This document shows, piece after piece, positions 8,498 to 16,872 of a DNA stretch of 64,000 bases. The stretch spans positions 1 to 64,000 of the forward strand of contig JAQWNG010000002.1 in the NCBI GenBank assembly GCA_029246385.1, read 5' to 3'. This stretch comes from Halioglobus sp. (GTDB lineage Bacteria; Pseudomonadota; Gammaproteobacteria; Pseudomonadales; Halieaceae). The translations under genes and the position numbers were made by a program. Below the pieces are notes generated by a model. That model worked only from the letters and a program-made list of their open reading frames with translations. It did not search any database and was not told the DNA's origin. How positions within the stretch are numbered: the first letter of the stretch is position 1; each line of letters begins with the position of its first letter.

Positions 8498-10183
8498 CTA
8501 TTCGAGTTTGCCATATCTCAGAAATAACCGATTAAACACTTTCAGTATGACCAAGCTTATTCCGGCACCGATGATGCCTAGAATCACAGTGATTCCAAGT
8601 GGCTTCATGGCTACCGCCAATCGTTTGCGCCAACGCCGAAACATGGGCACTCGATCCATTTTTTCTGTAATACGTGCATTTTGACTAAAGGCAACGCCCG
8701 TAATCACGAAACCACCCAAGATCAACCAGGCAGAAATAGGGATGGGGGGCAGGAAGTAAATTAACGTAACCATGAACGCGATTGGAATGAGCATCGGTAA
8801 TAAAATAATGACGTAAGGAAGTGCCTTCCCCATATAAAATACTTTCATAAACTGGCGTGAACCGATCTGCAAAGCCCGCAAAATTTTGTCGCGTCTTCTA
8901 GTATCTTTTGCCATTGCATCCATCGAAGAAAAGCCCCAGTCCGCCACTCGATTTAACGCTTCAGCCCCCAGTTTGTCTCCACTTAACGCAAAACCGTAGT
9001 ACATCAGAGCACTTGCTTCGGTATCAGTGAACGCATCCAAATCTGTGCGGATTTTGCTCAGGGCGTCAATCCACAGCGCATCATGAGGAAAGATATCAGT
9101 ACGCGCTCGATCTCCCAACGTAAAAACGATGTAACTATCAGCCTTTTGGGTATGTAACTCGTCCATCAGCTCGTTACGTATGCGATCCATCATAATATCG
9201 TTGGCTCGCATTGCTACGGTATGAATCTGTTCTTCCGGTTGCGCCTGCCATTTCAGCTTATCTGATGCGTCGCTGCTAATAAAACTGCTGCAACCGTCCT
9301 CATACAGCGATACCAACCCCTGGTTGTCAAAGACGCCGCCATCAACAAGCCTCACCGCTATCGCCTGGCCCGCTTCGTCTGCATACAGCCCGTTGAGGGT
9401 ATAAGGCTCCAACAACCCCGGCACACAGCATGATGCGACTACTGCATCTCCAAGGGTGATCGCCTCCAGGCTGTGACGCTGTGTCGGCGTCAAACTATTA
9501 TCTTTAAACGACAGTCTCTCCAAAATAGGCATGGCGGAGGAACCACTGGTCACCGAAGAAATCCGGGATTCTCCAACAAACTCCCCTGTAAACTGGAACA
9601 GGTGGCCTGTATTTAACGCAGTGGCATTAAGCACTAACTTCGGAACTGAAAAAGCATGCGCTCCCGCAGCGTGCTCGGCATCTACCTCAACAGAATCGAA
9701 GATCGGCCTAATAGGTAGGTCATGCAGACATATCGTCTGTGCACCGACAATTGGATTGAAAAACAAGGTGTTGAAAAGGTCTGCCATGCGCATTGTCGAG
9801 CTATAATTTTCGCTCAACATGCGTGCGTTTTTACCGCCGTCGGCAAAGGTCATTAGGCGTAAATTATGCTGTATTGCCTTAACAAATTCTCCCTCTAACT
9901 CTCGCATCAATAGTCGATATCCGTCTGCCGTCGGCTCAAGTTGATCCGTTCGATGTCCCTCCAACAACTGCTTTACTTTCAAATAATAAAACGCCCCGAT
10001 AATGGAGCCACCCGACACCGTTGAAATTACTGATATAAAACGCAGCAGGTCCTGTTCAGCCAACTGAGCCAAGACACCCACATGGAAAAGCGCGGCTCTG
10101 AAACCACCACCGGACAACGCAAGCCCCAGTTTTCCGCCTTTGGCCGACTCCATAGAAAATTCAATTTGATTCGTTCCATTCAT
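8498..10183 (-). CDS. Patatin-like phospholipase with C-terminal membrane segments
   Basis: About 561 residues from the ATG at 10183; the open frame extends to 10288, but residues before 10183 do not look family-like and no strong ribosome binding site settles the start. The patatin catalytic domain is complete: the oxyanion loop SGGGFRAA, the nucleophile Ser in STVSGGS and the catalytic Asp in VDGGVFDNQG. Two or three hydrophobic segments near the C-terminus (LPYVIILLPMLIPIAFMV and later) should anchor it in the membrane. It is likely a Ser-Asp dyad lipase or phospholipase acting on membrane lipids from the cytoplasmic side. Confidence 0.85.
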   Translation of the reverse strand: MNGTNQIEFSMESAKGGKLGLALSGGGFRAALFHVGVLAQLAEQDLLRFISVISTVSGGSIIGAFYYLKVKQLLEGHRTDQLEPTADGYRLLMRELEGEFVKAIQHNLRLMTFADGGKNARMLSENYSSTMRMADLFNTLFFNPIVGAQTICLHDLPIRPIFDSVEVDAEHAAGAHAFSVPKLVLNATALNTGHLFQFTGEFVGESRISSVTSGSSAMPILERLSFKDNSLTPTQRHSLEAITLGDAVVASCCVPGLLEPYTLNGLYADEAGQAIAVRLVDGGVFDNQGLVSLYEDGCSSFISSDASDKLKWQAQPEEQIHTVAMRANDIMMDRIRNELMDELHTQKADSYIVFTLGDRARTDIFPHDALWIDALSKIRTDLDAFTDTEASALMYYGFALSGDKLGAEALNRVADWGFSSMDAMAKDTRRRDKILRALQIGSRQFMKVFYMGKALPYVIILLPMLIPIAFMVTLIYFLPPIPISAWLILGGFVITGVAFSQNARITEKMDRVPMFRRWRKRLAVAMKPLGITVILGIIGAGISLVILKVFNRLFLRYGKLE

Positions 10184-10561
10184 AGTACAAGTAGTCCAAT
10201 GCGATGTGGGAAGCTCTGGTGGTACAATGCAGGCAGCGGCGATTAGCCGACGATGATACTTCGGAAACTGCCCTAGACCAGATATCATGTATCACAATCA
10301 GTTCGGGTACATAAACACTAGAAACAAAAAAGTTCGGATCCAATCGCTTCAGGCAACTACCCTACTCCATTCACAAAGTGCACTATATCTGCACTCGCCA
10401 TTAAACACACCCATGCCGTCGCCCCGCGACGATAAGGCAAGCCGCCTGAATATTCACAGAACTCAACACAAATATCGAAGTCTGCGGCCGCTGCTGTGAA
10501 TGAATTAATTAACAGGTTGGCGACATCGGGATTCCTATCTGAAAAATCCGACCGGTTGCAC
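10184..10561. other. Intergenic region upstream of patatin, downstream of LysR
   Basis: 378 bases between two leftward genes. The patatin frame stays open in its first part. I see no other gene, terminator or RNA here. Confidence 0.3.
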
Positions 10562-11512
10562 TTAAGCTTTGATGCTCATTGATGCGATCATTGAGCCAAT
10601 CGTCCGCACGTGCTCGCGTAACCATTGCTGTGCCGGATCGGTCGTGTGCTGCGGACGCCAGAACATATCGACGTTTGAAGAGCAGCGTTCCGTTACTGCC
10701 GACGGTAGTTTGATAATGTCGTAGGGTAGTTCGATGTTGAATCGATCAATGGTCGCCAAAACCTGCTTTACCGCGCCTACCAGAATCAAATCGCTGTGCA
10801 GTAGTATTTCGTTGAGCCCCTGTAAATCGGAAATCGTAACGGGGCAGTGGCGTAATAGCTGATGATCAGCAAGCAAATCGTCAATAACCGTCGTCGTCTC
10901 TCCTTTGACATAGTGCCTGATATGGTTGAAGTTGTTCGCGAGTTCTTTCAGTGAAATCTTCTTCTTATACATTGGGTGGCCCTTTCTAACTATGCCGCAA
11001 ATTTCATCACGAAAGAGAAACTCCCTAGACATTCTTATAGGGTTATTGGAGGCCGTGCCAATCGCCAAGTCAATATTGCCCTCGAGGAAAGGCCGATGCT
11101 GAAAGTTGGCGGAAAGTAAGAGGCTGTGCACGCTACAGCCCGGAGCTTCCTTGAGAATTGATAGTACTAGTGGCGGTATAAATGTATTGGCCAGATGGGT
11201 ATCGACGCCCACTGTGAAAGCTCTTTTGTTAGTCTTTGGGTCGAAAAGATCCTGCCTGAGAATATCCTGTTCAATGATGGTCAGTATCTTACTGAGTGGG
11301 TCGATCAAACTTTCTGCATAGGGTGTGGGGTCCATGCCGCGGGAGCTGCGAACCATTAGTGGGTCATTGAGTTGCTCGCGCAGGCGCTTCAGCGCGTGGC
11401 TCACAGTGGGTTGACTAAGACTTAAGCGATCTGCCGCCTTTGAGACGCTGCGGTCTTTCAAAAGAGCATCAAGCACTTTGAGCAAGTTAAAATCGAGCTT
11501 TGCTAGGACCAC
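10562..11512 (-). CDS. LysR-family transcriptional regulator
   Basis: 316 residues, the usual LysR length. The N-terminal winged helix-turn-helix is clear: LLKVLDALLKDRSVSKAADRL followed by SQPTVSHALKRLRE, with the family L-DPLMVRS wing. The rest is a periplasmic-binding-like effector domain of the NodD/LeuO/NahR-like branch (HLANTFIPPLVL...). It is divergent from the oxygenase cluster starting at 11707, the classic arrangement in which a LysR protein controls the neighbouring catabolic operon in response to a pathway compound and represses itself. The effector is unknown. Confidence 0.92.
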   Translation of the reverse strand: MVLAKLDFNLLKVLDALLKDRSVSKAADRLSLSQPTVSHALKRLREQLNDPLMVRSSRGMDPTPYAESLIDPLSKILTIIEQDILRQDLFDPKTNKRAFTVGVDTHLANTFIPPLVLSILKEAPGCSVHSLLLSANFQHRPFLEGNIDLAIGTASNNPIRMSREFLFRDEICGIVRKGHPMYKKKISLKELANNFNHIRHYVKGETTTVIDDLLADHQLLRHCPVTISDLQGLNEILLHSDLILVGAVKQVLATIDRFNIELPYDIIKLPSAVTERCSSNVDMFWRPQHTTDPAQQWLREHVRTIGSMIASMSIKA

Positions 11513-11579
11513 ATTGATTCTCGTGATTGGCGATCCGGATTCGGAAGTGAACGCGCCTGACTAACCAAATCTACTATGT

Positions 11580-11599
11580 ATATATAAAATAATATATAT
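11580..11599. promoter_or_regulatory. AT-rich inverted repeat between LysR and the oxygenase operon
   Basis: ATATATA at 11580-11586 and TATATAT at 11593-11599 form a perfect 7-base inverted repeat around a 6-base spacer, within a very AT-rich stretch. LysR proteins bind T-N11-A dyads in such divergent spacers, so this is a candidate operator. A simple AT-rich promoter is an equally possible reading. Confidence 0.35.
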
Positions 11600-11706
11600 C
11601 TACGTAATTCATTATACAAATACTATTTTGTTAGGTACTTTTAACGCGGAATCTATCATTTCTATTGCTCTATGGCGAAATCCCGATAATAAAGCGAGGT
11701 ATGAAG

Positions 11707-13158
11707 ATGAAGGCATGGCCGAACAATCCTTTTTTGCAGGGCTATTACGAACCGTTAACTGCTGAATGCACGGCGCCGGATCTTATTATCGAGGGTGACA
11801 TGCCGAGAGATTTAAATGGCACCTTCTATCGGAATGGCCCTAACGCGCAATTCCCACCTGAGAACGAATACCATTTTTTCACGGGCGACGGCATGATTCA
11901 CGCGTTTAAATTTGATAATGGCAAGGTGAGTCATTTAAATCGCTGGGCCAAAACAGCCCGTTTTAAAATTGAAAAAGAGCTAGGCGGCTCCTTTTTTAGT
12001 GGCATGAATCCTCTAGAAACCGATCCAAAATTATTAGATTTTGTTTTCTCAGACAAAGAGGGTGTTGCTAATACGTCTGTTATTTATCATGGCGGCCGCT
12101 TGTTGTTACTGGAAGAGGGGCACCTCCCCTTTGAAATGGATCCAGAAACCCTTGAATCTCATGGCGCTTGGAACTACTACGGCAAACTCAACACCGTAAT
12201 GACCGCCCACCCAAAAGTTGACCCAGTTACCGGTGAGTTGATCGCTTTTTGCTATATGGCTAGCGGGCCTTTTTCTGACGATATGGGTTATTACAAAATT
12301 GATAAAGATGGCTTTTTAACGGAGTACCATACCTTCAAAGTTCCTTATTCATCCATGGTCCATGATTTTGTGGTCACAGAAAATTATGTGGTGTTTCCTG
12401 TTTTACCTATCGCCGGCAGCTTAGATCGGGCTATGGTCGGTGGTCCCCCGTTTGCGTGGGAGCCAGAAAAAGGTGCATACCTTGGTGTTATGCCAAGAAA
12501 CGGTACGCCGGGAGATATCCAGTGGATAGAAATGGACCCCTGCTTCGTTTTTCATTTTGCTAATGGCTTTGAAAAAGAAGGTAAAATTTTCATCGATGCC
12601 TGCCAGTTTAAGTCTCCTCCATTATTTCCAATGGCTGACGGTAAGCCGACGCCGGCTAATATTCATCCTCGCATGAATCGCTGGGAAATCACTATGGAAG
12701 GCGACAAACCTGTGTCTATAGCTACGCATTATACCATTGATAAATCGGTCAGTAGCGAATTCCCGGTAATCGATCCGCGCTATGCTATGCGCGAATACAG
12801 TCATACGTGGTTTACTTCTACAGATCGAACCCTTCCCGCAAAAATTCCCGATAGTGACTACGTTTACAATCGGCTCGTTCACTTTAATGTTCAAACTCAG
12901 GAAGTGGATAGTTATGCTTTTTTAGACGGCTATGTTTCTGAACCAATGTTTGTAGCGAAAGAAGGGGGAGCAGAAGGTGAGGGTTATTTAATTAGCTGTG
13001 TATACAACGAAGGTACCAATACGAGCGACCTTTGCGTGTTTAATGCGCTAAACATTGAAGTTGGCCCCCTAGCTAAAGCCAAAGTGTCACATCGAGTGCC
13101 TGTTTGTTTCCACGGAACCTGGAGGCCTGCCGCGACATACCAGCCTGCTGGCTTATAA
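11707..13158 (+). CDS. Carotenoid-cleavage-type oxygenase (RPE65/lignostilbene dioxygenase family)
   Basis: 483 residues. The start at 11707 has GAGG 7 bases upstream; in-frame ATG 11701 is too close to it. The seven-bladed propeller family is shown by FYRNGPN, FFTGDGMIHA and AHPKVDPVTGE. All four iron-ligand histidines can be placed: H168 (TAHPK), H219 (MVHDF), H283 (FHFANG) and H469 (CFHGTWRP). The enzyme should cleave a conjugated C=C bond with O2 to give two aldehydes or ketones. Its position before Rieske and CoA-dependent genes favours an aromatic, stilbene-like or terpenoid substrate over carotenoid pigment turnover. That is inference. No signal peptide; cytoplasmic. Confidence 0.88.
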   Translation: MKAWPNNPFLQGYYEPLTAECTAPDLIIEGDMPRDLNGTFYRNGPNAQFPPENEYHFFTGDGMIHAFKFDNGKVSHLNRWAKTARFKIEKELGGSFFSGMNPLETDPKLLDFVFSDKEGVANTSVIYHGGRLLLLEEGHLPFEMDPETLESHGAWNYYGKLNTVMTAHPKVDPVTGELIAFCYMASGPFSDDMGYYKIDKDGFLTEYHTFKVPYSSMVHDFVVTENYVVFPVLPIAGSLDRAMVGGPPFAWEPEKGAYLGVMPRNGTPGDIQWIEMDPCFVFHFANGFEKEGKIFIDACQFKSPPLFPMADGKPTPANIHPRMNRWEITMEGDKPVSIATHYTIDKSVSSEFPVIDPRYAMREYSHTWFTSTDRTLPAKIPDSDYVYNRLVHFNVQTQEVDSYAFLDGYVSEPMFVAKEGGAEGEGYLISCVYNEGTNTSDLCVFNALNIEVGPLAKAKVSHRVPVCFHGTWRPAATYQPAGL

Positions 13159-13242
13159 TGGAATGACTATGTGCGCGCCCAAGCCGTTTGATAAATACAA
13201 CTAATATAGTCAATCTAGTATAACTACAGGCGAAGCAGCATC

Positions 13243-14055
13243 ATGTTTTCTAGCCGCAGGTATTCCAACCCAAGATCAATTTTAATCACCGGCGCATCCA
13301 GCGGTATCGGCAGGGCACTAGCGCTGCATTATGCCGCACCCGGGATCACCTTGTTTATTACTGGTCGCGATCAGCGGCGTCTCGAGGATGTTGCTGAGCA
13401 GTGCCGCTCTGTTGGAGCCTTTGCATCGACCTGGGTCGGTGATGTCACGGATGAATCCGGAATGAAGGGCTGGATCACGGCCTGTAATGACAAACAGCTC
13501 CTTAATCTTGTCATTGCCAACGCGGGTGTAGCTCTGGGTGCAACGGAGGTTCGTGAGTTACATCGCGCCGCTGCAGACTCCTTCAATATTAACGTCAATG
13601 GCGTATTTAATACTGTGCACCCTGCGCTGGAAGTAATGTCGGCACGTCGAGCCTATCCTTTACGAAACGCTCAAGTCGCCGTCATGAGTTCTGTAATGGG
13701 ATACGCAGGCATGGCCAGATCGCCGGCATATTCATCTTCCAAGGCTGCCATTAAACACTACGGTCAAGCACTGCGCGGCGCCTTTCGCGGTATGGGTATC
13801 GGCGTTTCAGTGATATGCCCGGGCTACGTATCCAGTGCTTTGACTGCCGGTCAGACCTCCAACATGCCGTTCCTGATTGGCGCCGATAAGGCCGCTGACA
13901 TTATCGCCAACGGACTGGCCCAGAACAAAGCGCGCATTACTTTCCCGTGGCAAATGGTCCTGCTCACAAGACTCGCCATCAATCTCCCCGGGTTTCTAGT
14001 GGATAGGTTAAACCAACCTTGGGGTGTGCCTAAGCTTGAAGACGAAAAACGGTAG
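13243..14055 (+). CDS. Short-chain dehydrogenase/reductase
   Basis: 270 residues, classical SDR. The cofactor motif is TGASSGIGRAL near residue 18, then NAGVA in the middle. The catalytic Ser (SSVMGYAG) and YSSSK are present, and the motif after the active site, CPGYV, is normal. The N-terminus resembles acyl-chain or polyol SDRs. It follows the carotenoid-oxygenase-type gene by 84 bases and is probably co-transcribed. It could oxidise or reduce the aldehyde or alcohol released by cleavage; the substrate is inferred from position only. Confidence 0.88.
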   Translation: MFSSRRYSNPRSILITGASSGIGRALALHYAAPGITLFITGRDQRRLEDVAEQCRSVGAFASTWVGDVTDESGMKGWITACNDKQLLNLVIANAGVALGATEVRELHRAAADSFNINVNGVFNTVHPALEVMSARRAYPLRNAQVAVMSSVMGYAGMARSPAYSSSKAAIKHYGQALRGAFRGMGIGVSVICPGYVSSALTAGQTSNMPFLIGADKAADIIANGLAQNKARITFPWQMVLLTRLAINLPGFLVDRLNQPWGVPKLEDEKR

Positions 14056-14147
14056 TGCACAACAACCCTCATAGGGCGTTTCCCACGGGAGAAAAGAGCA
14101 AATGAAAGCTGATAATTACTGCACAGATCGAAGATACCGAGGTCAAT

Positions 14148-15548
14148 TTGGATAAAATAAAGCACGGTAGTGCGCGTTATAAGGGCCCCTCCTACCAGGA
14201 TTTGTTGAATTGGGAGACCCGCCCTGTGCCGCCTGCGCTGCGAGCCACTACCGATACTTACTTGGGTTCTGAGCCACTGTCGACAGATTGTTATCTGACG
14301 CGCGAACAGCATGAGCGTGAAAAGGAAAATCTGTGGCCGTGTGTATGGCAGTCACTGTGCCGTGAAACTGAAATCAGCGAGCCAGGGGCTTTCTTTGTAC
14401 ACGACATTGGAGCAACGTCTGTCCTGGTAGTGCGCACTAAAGATAATGCGATTAAGGCTTTTCCCAACGCCTGCCTCCATAGGGGCCGTCAGTTAAAATC
14501 TGGAGGCGACTCTGGGCTTGGCAACAGTGTCGACATCACCTGTCCATTTCACGGATTTCGATGGAATCTGGAGGGTCATTTTGAGGGGGCACCTTGCCAA
14601 TGGGATTTCGCTCACCTCGATGAAAAAAATTTTGATTTGCCCGCCTTACGACTAGACACTTGGGGTGGCTGGGTATTTGTTAACATCGACGGCAAAGCCC
14701 CGCCATTACGCGAATACCTGGGTGTGGTGGTTGATCACTTCCAGCGTTGGGCGCCGGAGAAAACCTACAAGTCCCTGCATATCAAGAAGGTGATCCGTTG
14801 CAACTGGAAGCTAGCGCATGAAGCGTTCATTGAGTCGTATCACACCGTGGCGACTCATCCGCAGTTGTTACCTTATACAGGGGATTCTAATTCACAGTAC
14901 GACTGCTTCAGCAACATTGTCAGTCGCACAATCACGCCGATGGGAGTGGTGAGCCCCCACGCATCGGGCACTACCGAGGAGCAGTCCGTGCACCAGTGGC
15001 TGACGGTTTATGGTATGGCAGCGGGGGGTGAATTGTCTGAATTACCTGCGGGGATGTCCGCACGTGAATACCTTGGAGAAATGAACATTCAGCGCTTCTC
15101 GGAGATGTACCAGCAGGATCTGTCACCGTTTGCGACCCATAGTGAAGTACTGGACGCGATCCTCTACTCCGTGTTCCCAAATTTCGCACCCTGGGCTGGC
15201 TATCGTCCTAATGTCACCTACCGCTTTCTGCCTTATAACGATAGCCATGAAATGTGCACGATGGAAATCATGTTGATGATGCGCTTCCCAGAATCTGAAG
15301 CACGACCTCCTGATGCCAGTGTCCAGTTTGTTCCGGCAGACCAAACCCTCGCAGAAACTCCTGGCATCGAAGCGGGACTGGCGGCTGTTTTTGATCAGGA
15401 TTTTAGTAACCTACCTATGGTCCATAAAGGTTTACATTCGCTTCAGTCAGGACAAATTGAACTGGCCAATTATCAGGAGGTGCGCATTAGGCACTTCCAT
15501 CAGGTACTCGATAAATACCTCAACGCAGGCGAAGGAGAAGAACGATGA
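14148..15548 (+). CDS. Rieske aromatic-ring-hydroxylating oxygenase, alpha subunit
   Basis: 466 residues beginning at TTG 14148, supported by GAGG 5 bases upstream. The Rieske [2Fe-2S] cluster ligands are C109-x-H111 and C132-x2-H135 (CPFHGF). The mononuclear iron site has H232 and H237 (ESYHTVATH). The residue that normally bridges the two centres as Asp is Glu here (E225 in HEAF), as in several alpha3-type oxygenases. No beta subunit, ferredoxin or reductase gene is adjacent, so it must borrow electron-transfer partners. It is predicted to hydroxylate or demethylate an aromatic or related intermediate. Its end overlaps the next gene by ATGA. Confidence 0.9.
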   Translation: MDKIKHGSARYKGPSYQDLLNWETRPVPPALRATTDTYLGSEPLSTDCYLTREQHEREKENLWPCVWQSLCRETEISEPGAFFVHDIGATSVLVVRTKDNAIKAFPNACLHRGRQLKSGGDSGLGNSVDITCPFHGFRWNLEGHFEGAPCQWDFAHLDEKNFDLPALRLDTWGGWVFVNIDGKAPPLREYLGVVVDHFQRWAPEKTYKSLHIKKVIRCNWKLAHEAFIESYHTVATHPQLLPYTGDSNSQYDCFSNIVSRTITPMGVVSPHASGTTEEQSVHQWLTVYGMAAGGELSELPAGMSAREYLGEMNIQRFSEMYQQDLSPFATHSEVLDAILYSVFPNFAPWAGYRPNVTYRFLPYNDSHEMCTMEIMLMMRFPESEARPPDASVQFVPADQTLAETPGIEAGLAAVFDQDFSNLPMVHKGLHSLQSGQIELANYQEVRIRHFHQVLDKYLNAGEGEER

Positions 15549-16333
15549 GCTCACCTATTACACTGGAAATTGAAAACAAGGTTGCCGTCATCACGCTCAA
15601 TCGACCAGAGGTTTTAAACGCGATAAACGAAGCTATGTTACCTCCATGGTTGGATGCGCTGGAGCAGTGTCAAAGTAATAGTGATGTTGCAGTAATCGTA
15701 CTCACAGGGGCAGGAGATGCTTTTTGTCGAGGTGGTGACACCACCAAGTTGGGCTCGCATACGATGCCAACGCCGGTGGAGATTAAAGAACAGTTCTGGA
15801 ATCGCCTGCACTGCATCCCCAAAAAACTTGCTGAGATTGACAAGCCTGTGATTGCAGCAGTCAATGGTCTAGCCTCTGGCGCCGGTGTGGATGTCAGTCT
15901 TCAATGCGATATACGCTTCGCGGCGCGCAGTGCAGATTTTCGTGTGAGTTACACTGCCTTTGGTTTGGTGCCCGGTAACGGTGGCACTTACTTTTTGCCT
16001 AGAATAGTCGGTGAAGCCAAGGCCTTAGAGTTATTCTGGACAGCGGAGCCGATTACAGCAGAGGAAGCATTACGCATTGGCATGGTCAACCAAGTTTTTG
16101 ATGATGAGGAATTCATGCAGCGGACTTTGGACTATGCACATAACATTGCAGGGCGCGCGCCGCTGGCGATGAAACTTGTGAAACGTGCCGTTAAGCAAAG
16201 TTTAGCTATGGAACTCAATACCCACTTGGACATGGTGTCATCGCATATGTTGATTACTCGGCCCAGTGAGGATCATGCGGAGGCGATTAGGGCCTATGAA
16301 CAAGATCGCGAACCGATATTTAAGGGCAAATAG
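15545..16333 (+). CDS. Enoyl-CoA hydratase/isomerase (crotonase) family protein
   Basis: 262 residues. The start overlaps the previous stop (ATGA) and has AAGGAG about 8 bases upstream, so translation is probably coupled. Crotonase features are clear: LNRPEVLNAI, GAGDAFCRGGD and an NGLASGAG oxyanion turn, then GLVPGNGGT. By alignment from memory with rat enoyl-CoA hydratase, the two catalytic glutamates are replaced by D116 and Y136. It is therefore unlikely to be an ordinary beta-oxidation hydratase and may be a CoA-dependent lyase, isomerase, hydrolase or dehalogenase. The neighbours suggest it handles a CoA thioester made from the oxygenase product. Confidence 0.88.
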   Translation: MSSPITLEIENKVAVITLNRPEVLNAINEAMLPPWLDALEQCQSNSDVAVIVLTGAGDAFCRGGDTTKLGSHTMPTPVEIKEQFWNRLHCIPKKLAEIDKPVIAAVNGLASGAGVDVSLQCDIRFAARSADFRVSYTAFGLVPGNGGTYFLPRIVGEAKALELFWTAEPITAEEALRIGMVNQVFDDEEFMQRTLDYAHNIAGRAPLAMKLVKRAVKQSLAMELNTHLDMVSSHMLITRPSEDHAEAIRAYEQDREPIFKGK

Positions 16334-16384
16334 ACTGTACGCAAACTTGTGCTGGCTTCATCTACTAATAAAAGGTCCTTATTT

Positions 16385-16795
16385 ATGTCCCAACAATATA
16401 TTTGCGATCGTATCGAGCTGCAAGATCTTATGCTCAACTATACTGCCGGTGTCGATGAACGAGATCGGTCGCGATATGTTGCTTGCTTTGCTGACGATGT
16501 CGAAGCGGTTAACTTCGGCACAAGAATTTACCGTAACCGCGATACGTTTGTGGATTATGTGTGGAGCGCACTGGAAAAATACTCCTCCAGCCAGCATTTG
16601 CTTGGCCCACAGTTCGCCACCATTGATGGTGACTGTGCCACCACGCGCTCGGACGTCCAGGCGCTGCATTTCTTCACCAGCGGTGAGGGTCGATTCACTC
16701 TCTGGGGCACTTACCATACCAATATGCGTCGCTTTGAGGGGCGCTGGCTGATCAGCCGCCATGAGCTTAGGGTTTGCGGGACCGCTACTGTTTAG
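16385..16795 (+). CDS. SnoaL-like / NTF2-fold protein
   Basis: 136 residues from ATG 16385 with AAAGG 9 bases upstream; a GTG at 16349 extends the frame but adds no family-like sequence. The cone-shaped NTF2-like fold is suggested by DRIELQDLML, the DERDRSRYVACFADD block and a C-terminal WLISRHELRV. Such proteins next to Rieske genes are either small beta-like subunits or stand-alone isomerases and cyclases. It is not a typical ring-hydroxylating beta subunit by length (those are ~170 residues), so its job is open. Confidence 0.75.
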   Translation: MSQQYICDRIELQDLMLNYTAGVDERDRSRYVACFADDVEAVNFGTRIYRNRDTFVDYVWSALEKYSSSQHLLGPQFATIDGDCATTRSDVQALHFFTSGEGRFTLWGTYHTNMRRFEGRWLISRHELRVCGTATV

Positions 16796-16872
16796 TATCA
16801 CAGTGTCGTCCGCTAGTTACTGCTAAAAAACTCAGTAAATTATTAATATGTTCAATAAGGAGAGTCAAAAAG

